Below are positions 55,449-64,000 of a stretch of DNA of 64,000 nucleotides, one piece after another. The notes beneath the pieces were generated by a model. That model was given only the letters and a program-made list of their open reading frames with translations, was not told the origin of the DNA and ran no database searches. The stretch is from Terriglobia bacterium (GTDB lineage Bacteria > Acidobacteriota > Terriglobia > Bryobacterales > UBA6623). Where the stretch lies: assembly GCA_009841225.1 (NCBI GenBank), contig VXMF01000011.1, positions 1-64,000 of the forward strand, in the 5' to 3' direction. The translations under genes and the position numbers were made by a program. The first letter of the stretch is position 1. Each line of letters opens with the position of its first letter.

Positions 55449-56249
55449 ATGCAGACGACACGAAGGGAATGGCTAGCAGCGGCCGGCGGTTTGACCTTTG
55501 CCAGCAGACTCAAGGCCGTTGAGGGGCTGTTCCACGCTACCTCGCTGAACCACATCTCGCTGACGGTGCCGGATGTGAAGAGCGCAGCGGACTTTTACAC
55601 CCGAGTGCTCGGCACGCGAATCATTCAGGACATGGGCAGCCGCGGACAGATGCGCGGGCTCAAGCGGAACTACCTTGCGCTGTTCAGGGGCGACGAAGCC
55701 GGCCTGAACCACTTCTCGCCCGGCGTTGACGGTCTAGACGAAGCCGGCGTAGGTGCAATTCTCAAGCGGCATGGCTACGAACCGTTCGAGCGGGCGCCCA
55801 ACATTTGGGCCTGCCTCGATCCCGACGGCACCCAGAATCATCTTTCCGAGACAATGCGCCGGGAGGATCAGGTGGCCGAGGCGTACCGCAAGGATCCCAG
55901 ACCGGATTCCATCCTGCACGGGATCGACGTCAATCACGTCGCCATCAGGGTGACCGACGTGGGTCGCTCGGTCGAGTGGTACCAGGCGCTGATGGGGCTG
56001 AACGTCATCAGCAAGACCGCGACCAGCGCCTTCCTCGGGCTAGGCCCGAATTTCCTCGCCTTGTTCCAGCGCCGCCAAGGGGGCGGCGCCGACCACTTCT
56101 GCTTCTCGGTCGAGGACTATGACCCGGACACCGTACGCGAAAAGCTAGCCCGGCACGGAATTGACTCCGTGCGACGTGAAGACCGCACGTACTTCAAGGA
56201 CGTCAACGGTCTGACCGTGCAGGTTTCGGCCGAAAGTCATCAGCCGTGA
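55449..56249 (+). CDS. Tat-exported VOC-superfamily protein
   Basis: A 266-residue protein with a Tat-like signal (TTRREWLAAAGGLTFAS) and two vicinal-oxygen-chelate (glyoxalase/dioxygenase) modules: residues about 30-140 (LNHISLTVPDVKSAADFY) and 155-260 (VNHVAIRVTDVGRSVEWY). Putative metal His/Glu positions are present in both. The activity (dioxygenase, glyoxalase or lyase) cannot be assigned. Divergent from the second sulfatase with a 92-base gap. Confidence 0.8.
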   Translation: MQTTRREWLAAAGGLTFASRLKAVEGLFHATSLNHISLTVPDVKSAADFYTRVLGTRIIQDMGSRGQMRGLKRNYLALFRGDEAGLNHFSPGVDGLDEAGVGAILKRHGYEPFERAPNIWACLDPDGTQNHLSETMRREDQVAEAYRKDPRPDSILHGIDVNHVAIRVTDVGRSVEWYQALMGLNVISKTATSAFLGLGPNFLALFQRRQGGGADHFCFSVEDYDPDTVREKLARHGIDSVRREDRTYFKDVNGLTVQVSAESHQP

Positions 56250-56310
56250 ACCGCAACCGGACCGCCATTCCGAGCGGCAAGGCTAGAGGAGTTCGCTAGC
56301 GGAAAGCGCT

Positions 56311-57327
56311 CTAGTATTCCTTGCGCATGTCAACCACGTTGCGGAGGCTCTCGCCAGCGGCAAAGCGCGCGATGTTGTCCTTGTAGACCTCAAGACGCAG
56401 CTTGGTGCCCAGCAGGCCTTGTGTCGCCACGTGAGGCGTGATGACCGCGTTGTCAAACTTCCACAGGGGGTGACCGGGCGGCAACGGCTCCGGGTCAGTT
56501 ACATCAACGCCAGCACCGGCGAGGTGCTGGCTGTCAAGGGCCTTGACCAAGGCACCCATGTCATAGAGCTTGCCGCGCGAGAGGGCGATGAAGTAGCTGC
56601 CGCGCTTCATGAGATCGAATTGCGCCGGGCCGAGCATGCCTTCGCTGTCCTTCGTGTGAGGCGCGCAGACGAAAATGGCGTCCGCTTCGGGGATGACGGT
56701 GTCCATGCGGTCGGGGAAGACCATCCGGTCGAAGCTCTGCCGCGGCGGAAACTCCTCGGGGTCCACGCCGATCACTCGCATGCCGAATCCCTTGGCCCGG
56801 CGCGCCACATTCGATCCGATGCCGCCGGTACCGATCACAAGGGCGGTCATTCCCTCCAGTTCGACCAAGTCATAATTGCCGCCTTTCCAAGTCTCGTTGG
56901 TCCGGTCAGGGATGAAATGGTTCAGCTTGCGCGTCAGTGCCAGCAGCATGGCGAAGCCGTGGTCGGCGATAGCGGCGGAAGAGAGCGTTTGCGCGTTGGT
57001 CATGACCGCATCGCTCTCGACAAGTTCCGGGTACAGGTAGGGCTTGACGCCGGCACTGGTAATCTGCACCCACTTCAGCTGCTTCGCGGCCTGAACCACC
57101 GCAAGCGTCGGGTTGCCGATGATGGCGTCGGCATCGGCAGCCTCTCGAAGCAGGTTGGCATCGCCGCTGCCCCGGTTCGTCACGTGCGAGATAGTGACGT
57201 TGGCCGGGCTGCCGGAGCGCAATTCGGCAACAAGATCTGGTGATTGGCCGATCACGACCACCTTCAGATCGGCGGCTTGCAGTGTCAGCGCGACGATCGA
57301 AAACAGGGTTGCGAGTAAGGGTTTCAT
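56311..57327 (-). CDS. exported D-2-hydroxyacid dehydrogenase-like protein
   Basis: A 338-residue NAD-dependent D-isomer-specific 2-hydroxyacid dehydrogenase with a Sec signal (LLATLFSIVALTLQAAD). NAD motif ALVIGTGGIGSNVARRAKGFG and catalytic Arg (ALSRGKLYD), Glu (DPEPLPPGHPLW) and His (VITPHVATQ) are in place. An intracellular-type NAD enzyme with a secretion signal is unusual. A promoter and a dyad lie upstream at 57428-57454 and 57367-57394. Confidence 0.82.
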   Translation of the reverse strand: MKPLLATLFSIVALTLQAADLKVVVIGQSPDLVAELRSGSPANVTISHVTNRGSGDANLLREAADADAIIGNPTLAVVQAAKQLKWVQITSAGVKPYLYPELVESDAVMTNAQTLSSAAIADHGFAMLLALTRKLNHFIPDRTNETWKGGNYDLVELEGMTALVIGTGGIGSNVARRAKGFGMRVIGVDPEEFPPRQSFDRMVFPDRMDTVIPEADAIFVCAPHTKDSEGMLGPAQFDLMKRGSYFIALSRGKLYDMGALVKALDSQHLAGAGVDVTDPEPLPPGHPLWKFDNAVITPHVATQGLLGTKLRLEVYKDNIARFAAGESLRNVVDMRKEY

Positions 57328-57366
57328 GCGGGTTCGGGCTCCGTTGGTCCCCCAACAATATACAGC

Positions 57367-57394
57367 GATCTGTAATGGCAGCGGTCGACAGATC
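57367..57394. promoter_or_regulatory. candidate operator upstream of the hydroxyacid dehydrogenase gene
   Basis: A perfect dyad, GATCTGT-N14-ACAGATC, with arm centres 21 bases apart (two helical turns), lies between the likely promoter and the start at 57327. This spacing fits a dimeric repressor or activator. No regulator gene is nearby. Confidence 0.4.
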
Positions 57395-57427
57395 AGCCGA
57401 TTCGCAGTAGAACCGTCTTCCGGTGCA

Positions 57428-57454
57428 ATTATCGCGGGGATGGTCTATAGTCAA
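57428..57454 (-). promoter_or_regulatory. candidate promoter of the hydroxyacid dehydrogenase gene
   Basis: On the minus strand TTGACT (57454-57449) and GATAAT (57433-57428) are 15 bases apart; both match 5/6, but the spacing is short. Confidence 0.4.
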
Positions 57455-57459
57455 ACCGT

Positions 57460-57528
57460 TGGGCGATGGCGGATCACCTCCTTTGGCCTTGGTTCGTTCA
57501 TCGTCCTTGGCTAACTCGCCATCGCCCA
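57460..57528. other. 12-bp perfect stem with 45-base loop carrying a 16S-tail sequence
   Basis: TGGGCGATGGCG (57460-57471) and its exact complement (57517-57528) enclose a 45-base loop. GGATCACCTCCTTT (57471-57484) is identical to the 3' end of bacterial 16S rRNA including the anti-Shine-Dalgarno; on the minus strand it is a perfect extended Shine-Dalgarno. A -10-like TATAGT (57446-57451) ends nine bases before the stem on the plus strand. Confidence 0.55.
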
Positions 57529-57662
57529 CGGTGGATTCCGCCCGATTCATCCGTTGAGGCGCATGGTCCTGTGGATGTGGCAGGGACTGCCTTCGGCCCT
57601 CGAGTATGCCGGGCCGCCGAACTAACGGAGCTGGCGTCCGCTTCAGCAGACTGCCGATAGCC

Positions 57663-58568
57663 GTGCGAACAGCAGCGATCAAATCTGCCCTCGCAGTTGC
57701 GTTGCTTGCGTCGGTATCGCCGGCCGAGTCGCGTGTCGACCGGAATGTGGTTTACGGCATGTATTCGGGCCTCGCCCTGCTGATGGACGTCCATCATCCG
57801 GAGCAGCCGAACGGCATAGGGCTCATTCACGTGTCAGGCAGTGGGTGGAGCGCCCCGCTGAGTTTGGATGCCCGGCCGTTGAAGGAAGCGGGTCACGTCC
57901 GGATCGAAGCCCTTCCCTTAGTGCAACGCGGCTACACCGTCTTCACGGTGAATCATCGCGCGACTCCGCGATTCCAATATCCGGCTGCGGTAGAGGATGT
58001 GCAGCGTGCAGTGCGCTTCGTCCGGTTCCATGCCGCGAGATTCGGAATCGATCCTGACCGAATCGGTGCCATTGGGGGCTCGTCGGGCGGTCACCTGGTA
58101 AGCATGCTCGGCGTGTTGCCCGGAGAGGGCGATGCTGAGGCCGAGAGCGAGATTGATCGCGTCAGTGCCAAGGTACAGTGCGTTGTTGCCAGGGCGACAC
58201 CATCGGACCTCGTCGGTAGCATGGCCACTAGTGGGGCTGTCGCCTTATTGCTGGGGATCCGTTTGCGCCCGGGTGCCGATCCAGGCTCTCGAGAGATGCG
58301 GATTGCCCGTGAAGCTTCGCCGATCACGCATGTCACGGCGGACGATCCGCCGTTGCTGCTGGTTCACGGCGACCAAGACGACATCGTCCCGTACGCGCTG
58401 TCGGAGCGCTTCCGGGAGCGTTTGGCTAAGGCGGGCGTCAGAACGGATCTGATCAAGGTGAGCGGCGCTGGCCACGGCCCTGGTTTCTCCGGAGCCGAAC
58501 AAGCGCCGGACATGGGCCGCTGGGCCGGGGAGTGGTTTGACGCTCACCTGTTGGGCAAGCAGCGCTGA
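57663..58568 (+). CDS. exported alpha/beta hydrolase (esterase/lipase-like)
   Basis: A 301-residue protein from GTG 57663 with a Sec signal (IKSALAVALLASVSPAES). The nucleophile elbow GGSSGGH, the acid in VHGDQDDIVPYAL and the His in VSGAGHGPGF form a normal triad. It resembles exported carbohydrate-esterase-like hydrolases. The 335-base gap before it holds a long hairpin (57460-57528). The open frame to 57606 is not needed. Confidence 0.87.
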   Translation: MRTAAIKSALAVALLASVSPAESRVDRNVVYGMYSGLALLMDVHHPEQPNGIGLIHVSGSGWSAPLSLDARPLKEAGHVRIEALPLVQRGYTVFTVNHRATPRFQYPAAVEDVQRAVRFVRFHAARFGIDPDRIGAIGGSSGGHLVSMLGVLPGEGDAEAESEIDRVSAKVQCVVARATPSDLVGSMATSGAVALLLGIRLRPGADPGSREMRIAREASPITHVTADDPPLLLVHGDQDDIVPYALSERFRERLAKAGVRTDLIKVSGAGHGPGFSGAEQAPDMGRWAGEWFDAHLLGKQR

Positions 58569-58950
58569 ACTTTGGCGGCATCGTGGCGAAGCCGCGGTGT
58601 CGGCCACATAGGATGCCCGATCGTCGAACACCCGCCATCTGCCAGTCTTGTAGGCCCCTAGGGATCGATGCAGCGACGGCGCGCTCTGCATGCTCGGAGT
58701 TCGGCCCGGCCGAAATCGAAGCCTGCTAGCAATGCAATGTAGGCCCGACGCCGATCGGAGCAGGGAGCCAAGTTCTCTCCGCCGCAACGAATAGGCCCCG
58801 GGGCTTGCCGATCAAGACTGCGAGGGTGGCTCGAGCGAGGAGCGTTAGCACGTAAGCCCCGATTCCAGCCGGCACTTTCCACCTCCGCGTTGCGTTCCGA
58901 TCGCGTTTGATGCAGCCGCCCACGGAATTCGGCGCTATGATTGCAATGGC
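58569..58950. other. 382-base gap without convincing gene
   Basis: No RNA gene, promoter or repeat could be supported. Several frames are open on the minus strand, but none looks like a recognised protein. Confidence 0.4.
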
Positions 58951-60216
58951 ATGCAAAGGCAGGATCGTCGCAGGTTCTTGCAGGGCATGGGGGCCGGCAT
59001 CGCCCTCCCCATGCTGGAGTCTCTTTCCCCGCGTCCCGCTTTCGGGACCGGTGTCGATGAACCACCGCTTCAGAGGCTGGTCTGTATCGGTACCTACCTA
59101 GGCTTCCACCAGAAGCACTTTTTCCCGGAACAGGTCGGGTCCGATTACCAGATTTCCGAAGTCTTGGAACCGGCCGCCTCGTTCCGCCGCGAGATGACCG
59201 TGTTCTCCGGCCTGGACCACCGCGGCCGCAACGGCCACCACGGTTGGAAGGCATGGCTCAGCGGGTCGGCGGCCGGCAGCATATCGGTCGATCAGTTGGT
59301 TGCCGAACACGTCGGGCATCAGACCCGCTTGGACTCTCTGCAGGTCACCTGCGGAAATCCGCCCGGCGAGGCCCGGATGAGCTTCACCAAGGAGGGCGTG
59401 GCTCTGCCCATGATCGGTCGGCCCAGCGTTCTGTACCAGACGCTGTTCCGGTCCGGTGCCGACAGCGCCCGCATGGAATATCTGCTGGCGTCCAATCGAA
59501 GCGTCTTGGACGGCGTTGTCTCCGAGGCAAGAGCGCTGGAGCGCAGCGTGACGTCCTCCGACCGCGAGAAGCTGGGCGAGTACTTCTCCTCCGTGCGCGA
59601 TGTAGAGAAGCGCTTGCGCAAGCAGCAGCTGTGGCTGGGCCGGCCCGTGGCGAAGGTGGAGTACCCACTGCCCGAGTTCGATCCGGTCTCGCCGAACCTG
59701 GCCTTGGAATGCGAATCGATCATGTACGATCTGATGGCGCTAGCGCTCACTACCGACTCAACGAGGGTGCTCACGTTCCTCATCCCGGGCTGGAGCCAGG
59801 TCTTCAACATTGGCGGGCGCAATCTGAGCGCCGGCTATCACGGGCTCTCCCACCACGGCAACGATCCGGTGAGGATCGCCGACTACAACTTGGTCGGGAT
59901 CGAGCACGTGAAACGTTTCACGGGGTTCCTCGAAAAGCTCCGCGCTGCCACGGATGCCGACGGTCGGCCGCTGCTCGACACGTCAGCAGTGGTATTCGGC
60001 AGCGGCATGGGCGATGCCAACACGCACGACAACAGCAACCTCCCGACCGTGCTGGCCGGCGGCAGGTTCCGCCACGGATGGCACCGGAAATACGAGCGTG
60101 ACGCCCCAGCGTCGCGTCTGTTGGGAGATCTGTTCATCACGCTCATGCAAGGGTTCGGGATGGAAGTCGACAGCTTTGCCAATGCCCGCAGCGGACTGAG
60201 CGAGCATCTGGCGTGA
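58951..60216 (+). CDS. Tat-exported DUF1552 protein
   Basis: A 421-residue protein with a twin-arginine signal (RQDRRRFLQGMGAGIALPML). Its DUF1552 hallmarks include VCIGTYLGFHQKHFFP, the HGNDPVRIADY region and GSGMGDANTHDNSNLP. The family is nearly always paired with a DUF1592/DUF1588-type cytochrome, as here: the stop overlaps the next GTG start (GTGA). Biochemical role unknown; it functionally parallels DUF1501 at 12982-14400. Confidence 0.88.
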   Translation: MQRQDRRRFLQGMGAGIALPMLESLSPRPAFGTGVDEPPLQRLVCIGTYLGFHQKHFFPEQVGSDYQISEVLEPAASFRREMTVFSGLDHRGRNGHHGWKAWLSGSAAGSISVDQLVAEHVGHQTRLDSLQVTCGNPPGEARMSFTKEGVALPMIGRPSVLYQTLFRSGADSARMEYLLASNRSVLDGVVSEARALERSVTSSDREKLGEYFSSVRDVEKRLRKQQLWLGRPVAKVEYPLPEFDPVSPNLALECESIMYDLMALALTTDSTRVLTFLIPGWSQVFNIGGRNLSAGYHGLSHHGNDPVRIADYNLVGIEHVKRFTGFLEKLRAATDADGRPLLDTSAVVFGSGMGDANTHDNSNLPTVLAGGRFRHGWHRKYERDAPASRLLGDLFITLMQGFGMEVDSFANARSGLSEHLA

Positions 60217-62879
60217 GGCTCGCCGTGTCACGACAGGGACTTCTCCTCGCTGCCGGAACACTGGTCCTGTCGGCGGGTGCTGCGGCCGAGTCCCTGCCGG
60301 GCCCTGCCAGCGAATTCTTGGCGCGTAACTGCGTAGCGTGCCATACCGGCGACCAAGCCCAAGCAGCTGTCGATCTGTCGCCCACCGACACCGACTGGAC
60401 CAGCCGTGAAGCAGTTGCTCAGTGGGAGAGGGTGTTCGAGGCGCTTTCCTCCGCAAAGATGCCGCCAAGCGGTGCGAGCCAGCCGTCTGCGCACGAGCGC
60501 GGGCGAATGGTGGAGTGGCTGAAGGGCCGGTTGCTGGCCCACTCGGGGGTAGGCGGCGGCGTGCCCCGCCGGCTGAATCGCGCCGAATACGAGAACTCGA
60601 TTCGCGACCTGTTTGGGATCTCCGACTTCGCCTTGCCGCATTCGTTCCCGGCGGATGACTCGTTCCACGGCTTCGACAACGTCGGCTCGGGCCTGATCCT
60701 GTCGCCTCCGGTCATGGCCCAGTACTTGGAGCAAGCGACTCGCATCGCCGACGAGCTGCTACCACCTGACAACGGCCCGCATAAGGCTGATGCCAAGACT
60801 TACAAGCTCTCTTCCACCGTGTTCGATTCCAGTGCTGGCCGGTCCGTGGAGGGCTCTCGTTTCCGGATCGTTTCGTCTAGAAACATGGCCAGCGCCGCCG
60901 CTTGGCCTTCCCGGTGGGAGGCGACTCAGAGCGGCGTGTATCGAATCGTTCTCCATGCCAAGGTCTTCGAAAGCGACAGCATGTTCTACGCGCCGAGAAG
61001 CGAGCCAGCCCGCGTTGGCCTATATGCACGTCCCAAGATCGACGACTACTATGCGCCGTACGGCGATCTCCGCAAGCTCGCCGAATTCGAGGTCTTGCCG
61101 GGGCGCGAGCAGCCACAACGCCTCGTCGCCGAGGTTGAGCTCTTTGCGGGAGATCTCTTCGGCGTGCGCTGGGAAAACGGACCTGCGTACTCAGATCCGC
61201 CGCGCCGGGATTATTCGCACGCGTTCTTGGCCGACCGCCTGAAGCGGGATCGGCTCTACTATGCCGCCATGCTGCAGTACGGCGGAGGATCGCGAGGGAC
61301 CACCCAAGTTCAGGTCTACGAAGCGACCAAGGCGCTGATGGAGAGCGGTACGCTCGACTTGCAGGATCCAAGGCTGGACAAGCTTCCGGAAGAGTGGGGC
61401 GGTGGCTTGGGCAACGGCCCGCACAACTGGATCAAGGCGTTTGTTCACGAAGAGCTCGAGCGCTATGGCCCAGCCATTGATCTGTCGGGCTTCGAGGTGG
61501 TTGGCCCCTTGCGGCTGGTCGAAGACGACGAGACGCGGGCTCGCCGGGCTCGCAGCGAGCGGTTCTTAGGGCCGGAGCGGTCTGGCCTGACTGATCGCGA
61601 GCGCATCGAGAACGTGTTGAGGCGGTTCCTCCCGCGCGTCTTTCGACGTCCCGCCAGCGACGAGCAGGTCCGCACGTATGCCGATATAGCGGAGGGGCAC
61701 GTCGCGAAGACTCCAGGCGGTCGTGTGGAGGATGGCTTGCACCTAGCCGTGCGACGCGCGTTGGTGTCGCCGCTGTTTCTCTACCGGGGACTGCGAGCCG
61801 ACGAATTCGACGATTTCGACCTGGCGACTCGGCTCAGCTTTTTCTTGACTTCGCACCCCCCCGACGACGAGCTGTTCCGAATTGCTGCGGAGGGCCGGCT
61901 GTCAGACTCGCAAGTGCTGGCGGAACAGGTTGACCGCTTGCTTGCCACCAGGCTGAACGACAAGTTCGTCCGTAGTTTCACCGGTCAGTGGCTGTCCACG
62001 CGATTGCTCGAAGGCATCATGCCCGATCCTCGCCTGCTGAGGTTCTACGATCCCGACCGTCGGGCGCTGATCGATGAGACGGAAATGTTCTTCGCCGAGA
62101 TCCTGCGTGAGAACCTGCCGCTGGAGACGTTCATCGACCCGGGCTTCAGCTATCGCAACGCTCGCCTGAACAAGATCTACGGCGGCGAGCTCGAGGGCAA
62201 CGAGATGCGTCGGGTCACGTTCGAGCGCGGGGGCAGGCACGGCGGAATCTTGGGGCTCGGCGCGGTCATGATGGCGACTGCCAACGGGGTCGACACCCAG
62301 CCCGTCCTGCGCGGAGTGTGGTTGCTCGATAATGTCTTCGGAGCGCCGCCCCCAGAGCCTCCCGCCAACGTGCCAGCGATCGCAACCGATACCAGCGGTG
62401 CGACTTCGATACGGGATCAGTTGGCCGCCCACCGGGCCGATCCGTCGTGCGCCAGCTGCCACAACGAGATTGACCCGCTCGGCATGGTCTTGGAGAGCTT
62501 CGACCCGGTCGGCCGCTGGAGGGACCACTACCCGCTTTACACCAAGCCGCCCGACGGCCAAACGGCGCTTACCGAGGAATACTATTCCACGGTCGGCAAG
62601 GGTGTTCTGCCAGGACCGGCCGTAGATTCCGTCGGCGTTTTGAGTGACGGCACGAAGCTTGAGGACGTAACGGACTTGAAGCGGTACCTGCTGGCCCGCC
62701 TGGATGTCTTTGCCACTTGCCTGACCGAAAAGCTGATGGTCTACGCTACGGGCCGCCCGCTCGGCTTTGCGGACCGGCTTGCCGCCGAGCGCATCGCCAA
62801 GTCGGCAGTGGAGCGAGGCGACGGCTTCCGCGACCTGATCGTCGAAGTGGTCCGGTCCGAGTCGTTTGCCGCTAGATAG
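60213..62879 (+). CDS. Planctomycete-type cytochrome c protein (DUF1592/DUF1588/DUF1585 architecture)
   Basis: An 888-residue exported protein. A signal peptide (LLLAAGTLVLSAGAAAE) is followed by a heme domain (CVACH at 40-44), DUF1587 (RLNRAEYENSIRDLFGI), DUF1595/DUF1592 (about 470-650, FLPRVFRRPASDEQVRTY, ATRLSFFLTSHPPDDEL), DUF1588 (RGGRHGGILGLGAVM with a CASCHNEIDPLG heme or metal site) and DUF1585 at the C-terminus (LAERIAKSAVERG). It forms a translationally coupled pair with DUF1552. A periplasmic redox role is likely but unproven. Confidence 0.9.
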   Translation: MRLAVSRQGLLLAAGTLVLSAGAAAESLPGPASEFLARNCVACHTGDQAQAAVDLSPTDTDWTSREAVAQWERVFEALSSAKMPPSGASQPSAHERGRMVEWLKGRLLAHSGVGGGVPRRLNRAEYENSIRDLFGISDFALPHSFPADDSFHGFDNVGSGLILSPPVMAQYLEQATRIADELLPPDNGPHKADAKTYKLSSTVFDSSAGRSVEGSRFRIVSSRNMASAAAWPSRWEATQSGVYRIVLHAKVFESDSMFYAPRSEPARVGLYARPKIDDYYAPYGDLRKLAEFEVLPGREQPQRLVAEVELFAGDLFGVRWENGPAYSDPPRRDYSHAFLADRLKRDRLYYAAMLQYGGGSRGTTQVQVYEATKALMESGTLDLQDPRLDKLPEEWGGGLGNGPHNWIKAFVHEELERYGPAIDLSGFEVVGPLRLVEDDETRARRARSERFLGPERSGLTDRERIENVLRRFLPRVFRRPASDEQVRTYADIAEGHVAKTPGGRVEDGLHLAVRRALVSPLFLYRGLRADEFDDFDLATRLSFFLTSHPPDDELFRIAAEGRLSDSQVLAEQVDRLLATRLNDKFVRSFTGQWLSTRLLEGIMPDPRLLRFYDPDRRALIDETEMFFAEILRENLPLETFIDPGFSYRNARLNKIYGGELEGNEMRRVTFERGGRHGGILGLGAVMMATANGVDTQPVLRGVWLLDNVFGAPPPEPPANVPAIATDTSGATSIRDQLAAHRADPSCASCHNEIDPLGMVLESFDPVGRWRDHYPLYTKPPDGQTALTEEYYSTVGKGVLPGPAVDSVGVLSDGTKLEDVTDLKRYLLARLDVFATCLTEKLMVYATGRPLGFADRLAAERIAKSAVERGDGFRDLIVEVVRSESFAAR

Positions 62880-63053
62880 GGCTGGGATTCCGATCAAGGT
62901 GACTGCCTCAAGCTGCGGGCGGAGGCGACTTCGGCACAAGTGCGCTCTCGAAGTGCAGAAACGTCGGGGAATCGCTTGCGGACAAAGGTAACATTCTAGA
63001 AGCGACCAGACTAGTTTCGTTGGGGCTGCGGGTCGGATAAGGAGTTGACTAGA

Positions 63054-64000
63054 GTGGTCGCGTACAGGCGCAGTGAAGATCTAGACATCACGTTCGGTGT
63101 TGAGGAAGAGTTCTTTCTCGTAGACCCCGAGACGCGCGATTTGGTAGCAGAGCCAGATCAGGCCATCTTCCAAGAATGCGCCCGACAGGCAGGAGAGCAC
63201 AAAGTAGCGCCGGAGTTCTTGCGCTCGCAGCTCGAGACCGCTACAACAGTCTGCCGCAGCATCGCCGAAGTGCGCAAGGCATTGGTCCGGACTCGCTCGG
63301 CGGTGGTCAATTCAGCTGAAAGTCATGGCACACGGGCCATCGCGGCTTCGATCCATCCGTTTGCGGAGTGGAGCACTCAGGTCGTTTCGGTCGGTCGGCG
63401 TTACGCAGAGTTCGCGGTGACCTACCAAGAGACGGTGCGCAGGCTGATCATCGGCGGCATGCACGTCCATGTCGGATTCGGAGACAATGACACGCGCATT
63501 CGCGTCATGACGGCGCTCCGGCGTTACCTGCCGCTGTTGCACGCGCTGTCGGGCTCGTCCCCGTTCCATGGGGGCCGCGAAACCGGCTTCAAGTCGTACC
63601 GGATGACGATCTTCGGCACCCTGCCAAGAACGGGCGTTCCCCGGCCGCTGAATTCGTGGCAAGAGTTCGATGCCCTTACCCGAGACTATCGCCGCCTGAA
63701 CTTGATCGAGAATGCCGGCGAGCTGTGGTGGGACATTCGTCCCTCCCACGTCTACCCGACTGTCGAGATGCGGATCTGCGACATATGCCCTCGGGTCGAA
63801 GATGCCATAGCGATCACTGCGCTGTACGGCTGTCTGGTACGCAATCTCTGGCGCCGCGACATCAACGGCACCCTGCCTCCCGACCACCCGACCGAGATCA
63901 TCAACGAGAACCGCTGGCTAGCCCAGCGCTACGGCGTGCTGGCGTTCTTCGGGAACTTGGAAGGTGGCGGCAGGATGGATATCGACGACTATGCACAGGA
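63054..64000 (+). CDS. carboxylate-amine ligase of the GCS2/YbdK family, 3'-truncated by window end
   Basis: The first 315 codons are visible. GTG 63054 follows AAGGAG at 9 bases. The ATP-grasp-like GCS2 fold is recognisable: ITFGVEEEFFLVDPETRDLV, LIIGGMHVHVGFGDN, MTIFGTLPRTGVP, and WDIRPSHVYPTVEMRICD. Family members ligate glutamate (or another amino acid) to an amine, often cysteine. The gene continues beyond the right edge. Confidence 0.9.
   Translation, partial: MVAYRRSEDLDITFGVEEEFFLVDPETRDLVAEPDQAIFQECARQAGEHKVAPEFLRSQLETATTVCRSIAEVRKALVRTRSAVVNSAESHGTRAIAASIHPFAEWSTQVVSVGRRYAEFAVTYQETVRRLIIGGMHVHVGFGDNDTRIRVMTALRRYLPLLHALSGSSPFHGGRETGFKSYRMTIFGTLPRTGVPRPLNSWQEFDALTRDYRRLNLIENAGELWWDIRPSHVYPTVEMRICDICPRVEDAIAITALYGCLVRNLWRRDINGTLPPDHPTEIINENRWLAQRYGVLAFFGNLEGGGRMDIDDYAQ

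Noticed and set aside
58726..58956. 76-codon minus-strand frame with a hydrophobic stretch in the gap before the DUF1552 gene
   Set aside because: Third-position base use is not gene-like, no family is recognised, and its start overlaps the start of the divergent DUF1552 gene.

Overview
The window is high-GC, densely coded bacterial DNA. The best fit is an Acidobacteriota genome, probably Bryobacterales/Solibacter-like. This is an inference from gene content: a ~1150-residue TonB-dependent receptor with an N-terminal carboxypeptidase-regulatory domain, paired DUF1549/DUF1553 + DUF1501 and DUF1552 + DUF1592-type cytochrome modules, DUF3500 and DUF4380 proteins, sulfatases, PQQ-type propellers, and many periplasmic enzymes with Tat signals. 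No CRISPR array, rRNA operon, prophage or insertion sequence was seen. There is one tRNA, a Ser tRNA with anticodon CGA.

Layout. 0-10.3 kb (minus strand): a VapBC-type pair at the left edge, a large TonB receptor with a 30-bp perfect palindromic terminator, a two-component system (membrane PDZ/GAF/PAS histidine kinase plus sigma54-type regulator carrying GAFPGA instead of GAFTGA), and metY. 10.5-14.4 kb (plus): a Planctomycete-type cytochrome protein and its DUF1501 partner. 14.5-16.6 kb: a VapBC module with a palindromic operator/promoter, and a class II Fic protein. 17-23.4 kb (minus): a putative catabolic block (SelA-like PLP enzyme, cysteine hydrolase, PQQ propeller, Tat-exported amidohydrolase) and a DUF3500 protein.

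23.7-37.2 kb (plus) is the housekeeping core: a GldA/GldF/GldG-like ABC transporter with a DUF4340 partner, then apt, ispE, prs, the L25/Ctc gene, pth, rpsF, rpsR, rplI, a short-chain dehydrogenase, a DUF4380 protein, a NadD-like adenylyltransferase and a J-domain protein. Many of these products carry long acidic low-complexity tails.

37.3-64 kb is an accessory, export-rich region: a Tat-exported sugar isomerase-like protein, a Tat-exported ThDP enzyme, a Kelch protein, two tandem class-C serine hydrolases, an alcohol dehydrogenase, a plug-less TonB-type barrel, a degenerate aldo/keto reductase, the nadK-tlyA-surE operon, tRNA-Ser, two convergent sulfatases, a Tat-exported VOC protein, a Sec-exported D-2-hydroxyacid dehydrogenase, an esterase with an unusual hairpin leader, the DUF1552/DUF1592 pair, and a truncated glutamate-cysteine-ligase-like gene at the right edge.

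The recurring theme is uptake and periplasmic breakdown of complex organic or sulfated substrates. The strongest items for follow-up are the GAFPGA regulator next to a TonB receptor, the hairpin leader displaying an exact copy of the 16S rRNA 3' tail, the exported ThDP enzyme, the SelA-like/amidohydrolase pairing, and the run of acidic tails. I did not find a clearly new multi-gene system.
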